A DNA stretch of 64,000 nucleotides from Acidobacteriota bacterium (GCA_021846275.1 JAJZBZ010000003.1:496001-560000); one strand, 5' to 3'; shown: positions 25,933 through 35,000, counted from the first letter of the stretch. The notes: generated from the letters alone by a model not told the origin. Numbers and translations: made by a program.

Positions 25933-26565
25933 ATGGCAAAGAACAGGGACATTGCACCACGGGACTCAAAGGGTAAAGTGACGTTTGTGATGTTTCAGGT
26001 GGAAGGCGACGATGAAACCCTCCAACAGGGTTTTCGTGCGATGGAGCAGGCCTTCCAACGCTTAGGCACGCCCGCACGCGTGCACGTTCCTGCCGCTCCC
26101 ATCGCCAACCTGCTGCCGAAAGGCGAGAGGTTGGACACAGTGCAGGTCGAGCCTGAGAATGTCGAGCAGGACAACGAACCTGAGTACACCGCACCGGAAA
26201 ACGGTAACGGCGACAACAATAAGCCAACTAAGCCCAGGAAGTATACGCAGCCGAATTTCTTAACCGACCTCGAACTCACCGCTGGCCAGGAGTCGTTCAA
26301 GGGCTATGCGGCGACGAAAGATCCGAAGTCGGACAATCAGAAATATCTCGTCGTCGCCCGGTGGCTGCAGCAGCATAAGAGCATCGACACGGTGACCATC
26401 GATCACATCTTCACCTGCTTCCAGGCGATGAAGTGGCCGAGCCAGAAGGACATCGGCCAGCCGCTGCGCTTCATGACGAGGAACAACAGCTATTTCCAGA
26501 AGAACGGAAAGGGGTGGAAGCTTACCCATGTGGGCGGCGATGCGGCGGATGCGATCGGTGGGTGA
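25933..26565 (+). CDS. Unknown protein with C-terminal winged-helix-like domain
   Basis: 210 residues. The N-terminus (GKVTFVMFQVEGDDETLQQG) is a compact alpha/beta piece; a charged linker (NVEQDNEPEYTAPENGNGDN) leads to a C-terminal segment (YLVVARWLQQHKSIDTVTID, HIFTCFQAMKW, NNSYFQKNGKGWKLTHVGGD). That segment aligns by eye with residues 20-85 of the next protein and resembles a winged helix. Function unknown. AAGGAG precedes the ATG; the next gene starts three bases after its stop. Confidence 0.65.
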   Translation: MAKNRDIAPRDSKGKVTFVMFQVEGDDETLQQGFRAMEQAFQRLGTPARVHVPAAPIANLLPKGERLDTVQVEPENVEQDNEPEYTAPENGNGDNNKPTKPRKYTQPNFLTDLELTAGQESFKGYAATKDPKSDNQKYLVVARWLQQHKSIDTVTIDHIFTCFQAMKWPSQKDIGQPLRFMTRNNSYFQKNGKGWKLTHVGGDAADAIGG

Positions 26566-26568
26566 TCT

Positions 26569-27327
26569 ATGACACTGGCGGAGTTGGCGAAGGACGTCCC
26601 GAACCTGGCTACGTGGAACCATGTCGAGCGGATCAAACTCTTTGCGTGGTATCTGCACACACAAAAGAAGCAGGAATACTTCCAGGCACCCGACATCCGG
26701 AAGTGCTACGAGGAGTTGCATCTCGATCCTCCGTCTTCCATCAGTCCGTTCCTGGCGTCGATGGAAAAGAAGAAGCCTAAGGAGGTCTTGAAGAAGACGG
26801 AAGGTTTTCGACTAGAGATGCGCATTCGTGAAACGCTCGACAGGAAGTTCGGAACGCGCCAGATCACGGTGCAGGTGACCGAACTACTCGCCTGCCTGCC
26901 ATCCACGGTCCCGGACCTGGCGGAGCGCATATTCCTAGACGAAACGCTCGTTTGCTTCAAGCACGGCGCTTTTCGCGCTTCTATTGTGATGGCGTGGAAT
27001 TTGGCATATCACCACCTTTGTGATCACGTCCTGCGAAAGCATCTCGCGAAGTTCAATAGCCAATGGCCTCTTGTCTATCAGGGGCACCACAAGAAAGCCA
27101 ACAAGGCGATCAGCAAAATAGAAGACTTCGGCGACGAGCTCAAGGAATCGGAAGTGCTTGAAATCTGCAATTCCGCGGGGATCATCAGCAAGGACATCCA
27201 TAAAATCCTGAAGGCTAAACTGGACCGGCGGAATTCTGCGGCACATCCGTCGTCCGTGAAGATAGACCAGCTGCAGGCCGAAGAATTCATCGACGACATC
27301 GTTAAGAATGTCGTTCTGAAGATGTAA
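26569..27327 (+). CDS. Winged-helix-like plus HEPN-like protein
   Basis: 252 residues. Residues 20-85 (IKLFAWYLHTQKKQEYFQAP, DIRKCYEEL) repeat the winged-helix-like segment of the preceding protein. The C-terminal half is helical, with AFRASIVMAWNLAYHHLCDH and the motif RRNSAAHPSS near the end. RNSAAH fits the Rx4H signature of HEPN ribonucleases, and its place in a late helix is typical. It may therefore be an RNase effector or its partner. Not a named family to my knowledge. It starts three bases after the previous stop, so translation is coupled. Confidence 0.68.
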   Translation: MTLAELAKDVPNLATWNHVERIKLFAWYLHTQKKQEYFQAPDIRKCYEELHLDPPSSISPFLASMEKKKPKEVLKKTEGFRLEMRIRETLDRKFGTRQITVQVTELLACLPSTVPDLAERIFLDETLVCFKHGAFRASIVMAWNLAYHHLCDHVLRKHLAKFNSQWPLVYQGHHKKANKAISKIEDFGDELKESEVLEICNSAGIISKDIHKILKAKLDRRNSAAHPSSVKIDQLQAEEFIDDIVKNVVLKM

Positions 27328-27368
27328 CTACCTGCTACCTGCTTTATTGAAATTGCCCTGGAGGAGCG

Positions 27369-28202
27369 ATGAGCTCAAACAAAGCGCCTGTGAACGATGC
27401 CATCATTGTGGCGGTGGCCCAGCTGGTCAACGATGCCCAGTCGGGCACGCGTGAGCCGAGCCATTCGGATCTCGAATTCCAGATCAATCGCGGAGGACTC
27501 AGCGGTGGCGATCCGAAAACGCAGGGCCAGACGGTCGGCAAAGCAAAGCGTGTACGTGCGGTGCTTTCCTGGGGTGTCGACAATGCGCCGGACAAGGCCG
27601 AAGCATTTGTATTTGCCCTTATCGGGCTGCTAAGGGGTAAAGGCGGATTCCGTTCTGGTTCTTCCAACTATGCCGGTGACGATGCGATCTTTGAAGCGCG
27701 TGAGGCATTCCGCCTTGAAGGATATGTACTCTCCGATGAGGGGGAACTGTACGCAAGCACGCTCGACAATCTTTCCGGGGTGCGACTGACGGTCGCGCTT
27801 GAAGCCTATGTGCGACGCGCGCAGCGCGGCAGCGAAGACGGAGCGCTGCTTGTCGGCACCGGCAAAGATCTTCTCGAGGCCACCGCCTCGCACATCATCA
27901 CTGAAAAATGCGGACACTATTCACACCAAGCCAACTTTCCGACGCTGCTCAGCCAGGCATTTACTGCTCTCGGGCTCGCGACGCCGCAAACGCCGGCACA
28001 GGCTGCCGAGGCCCCACAGCGGCGCGTCGAGCGGTCGCTGTATGAGGCGGGGTGTGCCGTCAATGCACTGCGCAACAAGACCGGCACGGGTCATGGCATC
28101 CCGTTTGTGCCGTCCGTTTCCGACGACGAAGCACGTGCCGCAGTCCAATTGATCGGGATCGTATCCGGTTTGCTGTTGCGTGCATTGAAAAAGACGTCCT
28201 AG
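27369..28202 (+). CDS. Abortive-infection (Abi-C/HEPN-like) protein
   Basis: 277 residues. The C-terminal part carries AVNALRNKTGTGHGIP, which is the RNxxGxxHG motif of the Abi_C abortive-infection family and also an Rx6H HEPN signature; it is followed by the usual helix with AAVQLIGIVSGLLLRAL. The N-terminal half (PSHSDLEFQINRGGLSGGDP) is a separate domain I do not recognise. Members act as toxic RNases or regulators in phage defence; that role is inferred here. GGAGGAG stands before the ATG. Last plus-strand gene of the cluster, convergent with the SIR2 gene 26 bp away. Confidence 0.75.
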   Translation: MSSNKAPVNDAIIVAVAQLVNDAQSGTREPSHSDLEFQINRGGLSGGDPKTQGQTVGKAKRVRAVLSWGVDNAPDKAEAFVFALIGLLRGKGGFRSGSSNYAGDDAIFEAREAFRLEGYVLSDEGELYASTLDNLSGVRLTVALEAYVRRAQRGSEDGALLVGTGKDLLEATASHIITEKCGHYSHQANFPTLLSQAFTALGLATPQTPAQAAEAPQRRVERSLYEAGCAVNALRNKTGTGHGIPFVPSVSDDEARAAVQLIGIVSGLLLRALKKTS

Positions 28203-28228
28203 CTGTACCATTCCTGCGTCAATCCGCA

Positions 28229-29347
28229 TCACTCCTGCGCAGCCGCAATTGCCTTGGCAGTGAGCCCGTTCCGGAAGAAGTTTTCCTGTTTTCTTATTCC
28301 TCGACCGAAGAAGCCGTGGTAGTTGCGATATACGGATTCGGTGGCAGACTTTGGGCCTCCGGTAATGACGACGAATTCCGGCGGCGGGCTCATTGAGAGC
28401 TGGATCCGCTTCAGTAGGTGCTTAAATTCGTAATCTGCAGCTGGAAGCGAATAGCCGATGAAAATCCATTTCTTCGCCTGACGCAGCAGTCGCTCCGCTG
28501 ATAACCAGGACCGTTCAAACATGGGAAAATCCAGGGCTTTCAGGTAGCTAAATGTCGCAATGCGAGTAGTTAGCGGCACGTCCGTGCAGTTGGAACAGCG
28601 CCATTTCGCACAGCCGCTTACGTCATGCAAATTCAAACTATCCGCTTCGTTACCTGTTATCAGCTGCATCGAAATGGATAACCCATCCTTCATCGGAAAC
28701 CAGTAGAGCTGACGGCAATTGTCGCAGTAGAGCCAATTGACAGAGCCATGAATCTTCACGATAGGGATGGTGGCCTTTCCGTCAGGTGGCTGATGACCTG
28801 CTACGACATTGCCTTTCGAAGGAAATACAGCGGGCAACGCTCCGCAGCGGTAATCAATGCTATGTGTCTCCGCCAAGCCAGCCACTTTTCGCTCTATGAC
28901 GGTATCCCAATTAATTGAAATGAAGCCGCTATCTTTCGTGTTTAGCTTCTGGAAAAAGCGATCTAAACGCCGCCAGTCTGCATCCTTTGCAGATTCGGCT
29001 TTAGCAAATCTCTCATCAAGCATGCGTATCATTCGCGCTAGGAGCACACGCCGCGTCTTTCGCAAGTCGGACGGAGCATGTTCATGGCCGAGATGGTGAC
29101 CCGTATTCGCCGCCAAGTCGATGTTAGTGAAGACATCTTCTAAGCTGGGCCAAAACTTCGCATTTGCGTCCTTCTTGTGATCAAAGGCATCGTGCACGAA
29201 CTTTCCCAAATAGTCTGCCAATGGCCGCATTGGATGGCATTCGTTTGCTCTTGGCTCTAGGAGTGCCTTCGTGAATTCACTTTGCAGCGGCAGTCCTGCA
29301 TGCTTTGAAAAGCCGGCGCCGACGATGTAGACATGCGAACGTGCCAT
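28229..29347 (-). CDS. SIR2-like protein with zinc ribbon
   Basis: 372 residues with the SIR2 Rossmann features: YIVGAGFSKHAGLPL at the N-terminus, FISINWDTVIE, VKIHGSVNW, and a C-terminal WIFIGYSLPAADYEFKHLL. Two CxxC pairs (LYCDNC and WRCSNC) form the structural zinc ribbon seen in sirtuins. In phage defence SIR2-like domains act as NAD+-depleting effectors (for example in Thoeris ThsA, DSR and SIR2-pAgo systems); true deacetylases are the alternative. It is convergent with the Abi-C gene and lies inside the same pair of short flanking repeats, suggesting that it belongs to the cluster, though it has its own promoter. Confidence 0.8.
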   Translation of the reverse strand: MARSHVYIVGAGFSKHAGLPLQSEFTKALLEPRANECHPMRPLADYLGKFVHDAFDHKKDANAKFWPSLEDVFTNIDLAANTGHHLGHEHAPSDLRKTRRVLLARMIRMLDERFAKAESAKDADWRRLDRFFQKLNTKDSGFISINWDTVIERKVAGLAETHSIDYRCGALPAVFPSKGNVVAGHQPPDGKATIPIVKIHGSVNWLYCDNCRQLYWFPMKDGLSISMQLITGNEADSLNLHDVSGCAKWRCSNCTDVPLTTRIATFSYLKALDFPMFERSWLSAERLLRQAKKWIFIGYSLPAADYEFKHLLKRIQLSMSPPPEFVVITGGPKSATESVYRNYHGFFGRGIRKQENFFRNGLTAKAIAAAQE

Positions 29348-29655
29348 AGCGATCCATCAATCTTATTACTTCACACGAAAGGTAGGATTGTCCTCCGGTC
29401 GCGTCTTGTACCAGTCAAAGAGTCGAGACGCCTACGTGCCCTGGCCACTCCTGCACTTTCGCGATCTCCGTCTCGTTTGAGAGCGCAGTGGTCGCGGCAG
29501 TCGCTCGCATCAACTGCACGCAGATCTTGATGGCTTCAGCCGCGAACTCTTGGCACACATTTTCTTGGACCGAGTTCTACATCGAACTGCTTTACCCCAT
29601 CTATTCGCGTCTCAAGACAAATGTTCATTAAACTGCGCATTGTATTAACGAATCG
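29348..29655. other. Intergenic region upstream of the SIR2 gene
   Basis: About 300 bp with no supported gene (a 65-aa ORF at 29333 is unconvincing). It must contain the SIR2 promoter; no clear -35/-10 pair or hairpin was found. Confidence 0.4.
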
Positions 29656-30012
29656 GTGACTTTTCAGCACCCTCGTGAGCACCCGAGATCAAAGAAAGTC
29701 CCAGAGAATTGGCTTGAAACCCCTGCCGCACGTGGGCAGAGGTCCAATACTATCGATGTCGATGAAGCCACGTTCTCAGAGATTCCCAAGCTGAACTCTG
29801 CCTCACGCGAATGTGCCCTCCAATCGGCAAACACGGTTCTGATTGACCTCTACGTGAAGGTTGAAGAACACATCAGCCGCAAGATTGCCGTCACGGAGTG
29901 GAGTGTAAAGGGCGGAGCGCCCATCTTCTCGAGCTCAGACTGGCGGGCGTTCGCGCAGATCATGAGCGCAGTATGCCATGAATACGACGCGCGCGCACAA
30001 CTAAATATCTGA
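29656..30012 (+). CDS. Hypothetical protein, weakly supported
   Basis: 118-residue ORF with GTG start and no Shine-Dalgarno. The second half (VLIDLYVKVEEHISRKIAVT, WRAFAQIMSAVCHEYDARAQ) reads like a natural helical protein; the first 30 residues are coded by the direct repeat and a GCAGAGGTC motif and may not be translated. The ORF ends near the truncated IS66, so it could be a fragment. Confidence 0.35.
   Translation: MTFQHPREHPRSKKVPENWLETPAARGQRSNTIDVDEATFSEIPKLNSASRECALQSANTVLIDLYVKVEEHISRKIAVTEWSVKGGAPIFSSSDWRAFAQIMSAVCHEYDARAQLNI
29665..29684 (+). repeat. Direct repeat, right copy, flanking the defence-like cluster
   Basis: CAGCACCCTCGTGAGCACCC, 18/20 identical to 22319-22338 and in the same orientation; followed after 51 bp by a GCAGAGGTC motif, as the left copy is followed by the related motifs. 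Confidence 0.55.
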
Positions 30013-30029
30013 GTAAGTAATCATCAAAA

Positions 30030-30371
30030 TCATATGGCCATCAGTGGCTGCCACGTGCGCACCGGATGTCTCCAATCGATGCCTTCGCACAGCATCGAAA
30101 GCTGCGCGCGAGTCAACGATACGGCTCCGCTGGTCGCCTGCGGCCACACGAACTTGCCATGGTCGAGCCGCTTGATGAGAAGGCACATCCCTTCACTGTC
30201 GTGCCACAGTATCTTGATCAAATCAGCCTGGCGTCCACGGAACAGGAACACGTTCCCTGACAGAGGACTCTTATCGAACGACGTCTGCACCAGGCCGCTC
30301 AGGCTTGCATACCCTCTGCGCATGTCGGTAACGCCGGCAACTAGCCATATCTGAGCGTTAGGCGGAATCAT
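30030..30371 (-). CDS. tnpB: IS66 accessory protein TnpB
   Basis: 113 residues from ATG 30371 (MIPPNAQIWLVAGVTDMRRG), with GLVQTSFDKSPLSGNVFLFR and LIKILWHDSEGMCLLIKRL, which are diagnostic of IS66 Orf2/TnpB. The track ORF adds 34 upstream residues that overlap tnpA and are not TnpB. The start overlaps the tnpA stop by four bases. TnpB is needed for IS66 transposition together with TnpC, which is missing here. Confidence 0.9.
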   Translation of the reverse strand: MIPPNAQIWLVAGVTDMRRGYASLSGLVQTSFDKSPLSGNVFLFRGRQADLIKILWHDSEGMCLLIKRLDHGKFVWPQATSGAVSLTRAQLSMLCEGIDWRHPVRTWQPLMAI

Positions 30372-30781
30372 CGACGCAGGCTCTCCATGACTGCACGGAC
30401 AATGCCGGCATCGACAGCACCTTCTACGCTGACCAGTGCGCAACCAGGAATTTCGATGTTGATGGTGACGCACCGATCACTGTTGTGGCTCTCTTCCGGT
30501 GCATCGGACGGTGGCAGATCCTCCGCCACAGATACAGGAAGAAATCGAACCTCGTTCGACTGCTCGCTCGCAGCAAGCTGACCGGCGCGATAGAGCTTCC
30601 TCCAGTAAAACACCTGGTTCGCGTTCACACCGTGCTCTCGGGCGATCGATGCTACCGAAAGATCCGACGACAACGTCTGCTCAACAATCCGGCGCTTCTC
30701 CTCGACCGTCCGAAAGCGCCGCCGAGTTGAAACTACCCCAACTCCCTCCGATTCCATGCAAGCCCCCAGCGCCAACTTCAT
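30368..30781 (-). CDS. tnpA: IS66 accessory protein TnpA
   Basis: IS66 Orf1 with a helix-turn-helix of the IS3/IS66 type: RRFRTVEEKRRIVEQTLSSD, SVASIAREHGVNANQVFYWR. The C-terminus (INIEIPGCALVSVEG) matches the family. Length is 137 residues from 30781; an ATG at 30757 preceded by GGGGG seven bases away is a plausible shorter start. It overlaps tnpB by four bases (translational coupling). Confidence 0.88.
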   Translation of the reverse strand: MKLALGACMESEGVGVVSTRRRFRTVEEKRRIVEQTLSSDLSVASIAREHGVNANQVFYWRKLYRAGQLAASEQSNEVRFLPVSVAEDLPPSDAPEESHNSDRCVTINIEIPGCALVSVEGAVDAGIVRAVMESLRR

Positions 30782-30843
30782 GCGCTGTTCAAGCTTGATC
30801 CTGAAACGTTAGCCTGCCTAGGCGGCCTCAAAATGACGCTTAC

Positions 30844-31138
30844 AGACCTTCAACAGCGTTCCGAAGTCAAAGCTGCTCTCTTCGTTGAACCGAATGGGGG
30901 GCTGGGTGCCAACACCTTTCGAACCGCAGAAGACGTGGTTGCGTTCGTGGACGGTAGCAAGCGTATGATTCGCGAGTTTGTGAAACGATATCAAGCGCAA
31001 GAGCTGCTTCTCTACTATTTTGGCCCTCTGAGTGGTGCGTGCTTTCTAGGCCAGCGGCTGAACGCAATTTGTTCCACCATCGTTGTGATGGAGGACCAGC
31101 AGCCTGGTTACGCTTCAGCATTTCACTTGCAGTTCTGA
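30844..31138 (+). pseudogene. C-terminal fragment of a SAVED-domain protein
   Basis: About 100 residues. RMIREFVKRYQAQELLLYYF followed by GPLSGACFLGQRLNAICSTI and a final PGYASAFHLQF matches the end of SAVED domains, the cyclic-nucleotide sensors of CBASS effectors such as Cap4/Cap5 and of some CRISPR effectors. The ORF starts inside the IS66 terminal repeat, so the gene's 5' part was replaced by the IS. The missing N-terminal effector domain was not found on the other side of the IS. No cyclase is in the window. The assignment is by pattern and moderately sure. Confidence 0.6.
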
Positions 31139-31179
31139 TCGAATGATTCAAATCGATAGGGCCAGAAAGGTGATCGATT

Positions 31180-31959
31180 TCAGCTCATTTTTTGCTTCTC
31201 CTTGAACCGCTTTTTTGCAGCGTTTAAGTCCTTGTGGAACCTCTTGCGAGCATTTCCATCCTCTTTGAAATGCCTCAGAAGGACGGCCACATCGTCCTTG
31301 GCGAAAGATGCTCCGATCCGCTCAGCGAATTCATGCGCGGCTGACTGTTGGTGAACCTCTAACCAAGTTGCTGCGGACTGATACTCAACGTCTTCCCCGA
31401 GTTTCGCGATGCAATCATCCAATGCCCTCGACCACGACCCCGGCTTCCGGCCCTTATGTTTCTTTTCCTCAGACGGCGGTGAGGAGGTCGTAGACAATAG
31501 CTCGCGTGCAATATGCGGAGGAACTCGTGTAGAGGTCAGATAATTGTCCTGCTCAATTTTCTCCAATATTCTCCGAATAGCGGCAACATCCTTTCGAAGC
31601 GCATTGTGCGTTGCTTGCCTAGCTCGTAGCCGCACGATACGATTACCTACCGATGCATGGTGCCTGCCATGCGGAAAGACTCCCAGCTCAAAATCAATTA
31701 CTCTGTGTAGCTCTGGAAAAGACTTGCCATCAGTGCTCTCAGATTCCTCCGGTACCTCGACTTTCTCATCCAGACGCGCTTCCTCAACTCGGCGCAGATT
31801 TAGATCAATCAGATCATCGACACGACGGACAAGCTCGTGCGAATTATCAGATTCGGCGAGAGTTTGCCTCTTGACCAGTGCTGACTTCACCTGCATAGAT
31901 CTGTGCTTCAGATCTTTCAATTCCGCTTCCAACAGCTCAAAGAAGCGCTCCTTCGTCAT
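31180..31959 (-). CDS. Unknown helical protein downstream of the type III Res gene
   Basis: 259 residues, rich in Lys, Arg and Glu, predicted mostly helical (FFELLEAELKDLKHRSMQVK, HNALRKDVAAIRRILEKIEQ), with a disordered Ser/Lys linker (SPPSEEKKHKGRKPGSW) and a basic C-terminus. No family recognised. AGGAGA precedes the ATG by six bases. It begins 69 bp after the Res stop on the same strand, so it is probably the last gene of the restriction operon and may be an accessory subunit. Confidence 0.6.
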   Translation of the reverse strand: MTKERFFELLEAELKDLKHRSMQVKSALVKRQTLAESDNSHELVRRVDDLIDLNLRRVEEARLDEKVEVPEESESTDGKSFPELHRVIDFELGVFPHGRHHASVGNRIVRLRARQATHNALRKDVAAIRRILEKIEQDNYLTSTRVPPHIARELLSTTSSPPSEEKKHKGRKPGSWSRALDDCIAKLGEDVEYQSAATWLEVHQQSAAHEFAERIGASFAKDDVAVLLRHFKEDGNARKRFHKDLNAAKKRFKEKQKMS

Positions 31960-32028
31960 ATCTGCTCTCCTGTGTCTGGCACGTTTCCTGCGTGCTCGCT
32001 CAGTAAGCTGTCACGACTGAGCGGGCCG

Positions 32029-35000
32029 CTATTGCACCAGTTCCATCAGCTTTCCATAGCTGTCAACGACTTCATAGCGCACCTGATCAGACGTGATCTT
32101 CGCGAAGAATTTCCGCGCACACTTGATCTTGGCCTCCTCAATCCCTCGCAGTTCAAGAGTCGATAGATCGCCTTTGGTCTCGGCGACGAAATACACGTGC
32201 TTCACGCTGCCTTCTTTGAAGGCGATCGCCCAATCCGGGCTGTAGTTGCCGACAGGGGTGGGGATGAAGAAACTCTTTGGCAGTTTCGCGTAAACCTCAA
32301 CCTCCGCGCCCTTATCCAATTGCTTCACGAACTCTCGCTCAGTGTTTGCGTCCACAAAAACGTAGTCGTAGATATGGCGCGCGACTTCAACAGCTTTTGA
32401 AGAATCTGCCTTTGGCTTTTCCTGGGAGAAGATGTCGATGTCGTAGCTCTGAGATGTGGCGTTGTACGTCAGATGCTCAATAATGACCGAAGCTTTTTGC
32501 TCATTGATCAGTCGCCCAGCCACTCGCAGGAAGTCCTCCGGATTCAATCGAAAGAGCGCGAACCTCGACGGTGCAATGCGATGCAGGATTGCGCCGACGG
32601 TGCGCCTTGTCAGTTGCGTTTCCTCGGCAAGTTTGCCAAGCAAGTCGTAGGGCACTTGGGACTGTACGGAGGTTTGAAGAGCAGACGTCTGCGTCTGAGG
32701 CGTTGCAAACCCATCGCCCCCTCGTAGCGCCTCGTATGTCGTCTTCGCGGTCTGCTCGCCTCGCTCCACCACATACTGCAACGGCGCAACCTGAAGATCG
32801 GTGTCCAGGGCCGCGACCGCCTTCTCGATCAGTTCCTCTGTGCGGAACGAAACGCTGTACACCGCCTTGCCGTGAATTCTGCTCCAAAGCTCGCGAAACT
32901 CCCTCTTCTCAAAGTTGGCGTTCAGCTTGTTGGATCGTAGATTCCGATCATCTTCGGGAGTCGGCAGGTCAGCAGGATTGAAGACAGAATCCACGAGTTT
33001 GAGCAGCTCCGCAGCATGAGGAGCCAGCGACGGCGGCAACGCAGCAAGTGTTCCGGCTGCCTTCGCTTCGTGATAGTCCGGGGTGATCACGTGCTTGTCA
33101 TCGCTGTATCCATTCACCAGCAGCCAAGCCGACAACATCTGAGCCATTTTCTCGGAGACTTCAACTTCGCCCGCTTCTGTATGGAGGATCTTGCCCGTAA
33201 AGAAAGCCGTATCGGCCCTGCGAGGCCGCGCTGAAAGAGCCTCCAACATATCCTTCTGGAGGCCGGAGACGAACTCCTTGTAGCCTTCGCTCGCAATGAC
33301 GGTCAGCACGTTGATCTGGTGTACCGTTGCCGGATCATCCATGCGGTCGCCGTTCTGATTCACCGCCAGGCGCAGGCCGCGACCAACCTCCTGGCGGCGC
33401 GAGATATTGTTCTCGCTATGCTTCAGCATTCCGATCACGAATACGTTCGGATTGTCCCAGCCCTCGCGCAGCGCGGAGTGCGAGAAAAGGAATCGCACCG
33501 GCTCGTCAAAGGAAAGCAGCCGCGCCTTGTTGCGGAGGATCAAATCGTATGCCGATTGGTCGTCGGATTCATCCGAACGCGCAGCCGTGCCAGGATTCAC
33601 CATCCGGCCTTTTTTGTCCTGCGAGAAATAGCCATCGTGCGTACGTCCGACTTCGATCTTCTTCAAATACTCGCCATACGCGCCACCATAGAGACTCTGC
33701 ACCTCGTTCAACTGACGCGTGTACTCTTCCTCAAAGAACTTTGCGTATTCTCCCGGCTGCTCACCGGCATCGTCATAGCGGCGGTACTTCGCAACTTCGT
33801 CAATAAAAAACAGCGACAACACTTTAATGCCGCGCGGAAAGAGTTCGCTTTCCTTCTCGAAGTGCGCCTGAATCGCCTCGCGAATCTGGATGCGGCGCAG
33901 CGCGGCCTCGGTCACATCGCCAGCTGCATCTCCAGCCGTAAGCACCTGACCATTGGTAAAGTGCAGCGTGTTGTCGCGCGCATCGATCTCGGAGACGACA
34001 TAGCCGTCGTACTGATCCAGGTCGTTCGACTTGTCAAAAAGGTTGTCGCCCTTGCCCAGCGTCCGCCACTCTTTGCGGATCGACTGCTTGCCGCGAATCT
34101 CCATCTCCACCTTCGCCACCGGAGACTTGCCGGGCGCAATGTCGATGCGCTCCAAGTAGAGGTAAGCATTCGTTCCGGCCAGGCCCTTCGCTTTCACGCC
34201 ACGCACGGCAATCTTTTTCACCAGCTTCTGGTTGTAGGCGTCGAGCGCGTCCAGGCGATAGACCTTGTTGTGCTCTTTGCGGTGCGTTGCGGAGTAGCGC
34301 AGCACAAACAGCGGATCGAACTCCTTCAGGCCTTCAGCCGTCTTCTCGCCTTCCATCTTCTGCGGCTCATCCATGATCAGGATGGGACGATTTCGCTTGA
34401 GCACGTCGATAGGCCGCCGCGACTGGAAGTCGTCCAGCTCTTCGTAGATGCGACGAGCATCTTTGCCGCGAGCGTTGAACGCCTGCACGTTGATGATCAT
34501 GATGTTCACGCCGGCGTCCGACGAAAAGCTCTCCAGCTCATGCAACTGGCGCGAGTTGTAGATGAAGTACCGCGCCTTCTTTCCGTATAGCTCCTGAAAA
34601 TGCTCGGTTGTATCCTTCAGCGACTGAGCCACGCCTTCGCGGATGGCCACGCTGGGAACCACGACGATGAACTTGCTCCAGCCATAGCGGCGATTCATCT
34701 CGAAGGCTGTACGGATGTAGCAGTAGGTCTTGCCTGTGCCCGTCTCCATCTCCACATCGAGATTGATGTTGCTGGCCGGGGTGCGCTCCAGTGCGGTCGA
34801 GAGCGGCAGGTTCTGCCGTCGCTGCACAGCCTGGATATTCTTCAGCAAGACTTCGCCCGGCAGCAGGATGTCCTGGTTCTTGAAGCCCTCGTCAAACTCC
34901 ATCGGGGCCTGCTGACTCTTCGCAAGCCGGCCCGGATCGAGGCGATACCTGCGGACATCGGACAGCGGCTGACCCTCAAAGCAATCGGCGACGGCTTCCA

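Larger units (their letters stand above)
30013..30843 (-). mobile_element. Partial IS66-family element (tnpA, tnpB, no tnpC)
   Basis: The tnpA-side terminal inverted repeat is recognisable: on the minus strand GTAAGCGTCATTTTGAGG begins at 30843, matching the GTAAGCG start of IS66 ends. tnpA and tnpB follow, but the large transposase gene tnpC and the other end are absent, so the left boundary given here is approximate and the element is a remnant or a minimal derivative. Confidence 0.7.

Noticed and set aside
33319-34590. 423-aa plus-strand ORF opposite the Res gene
   Set aside because: Shadow of the helicase motifs on the minus strand.
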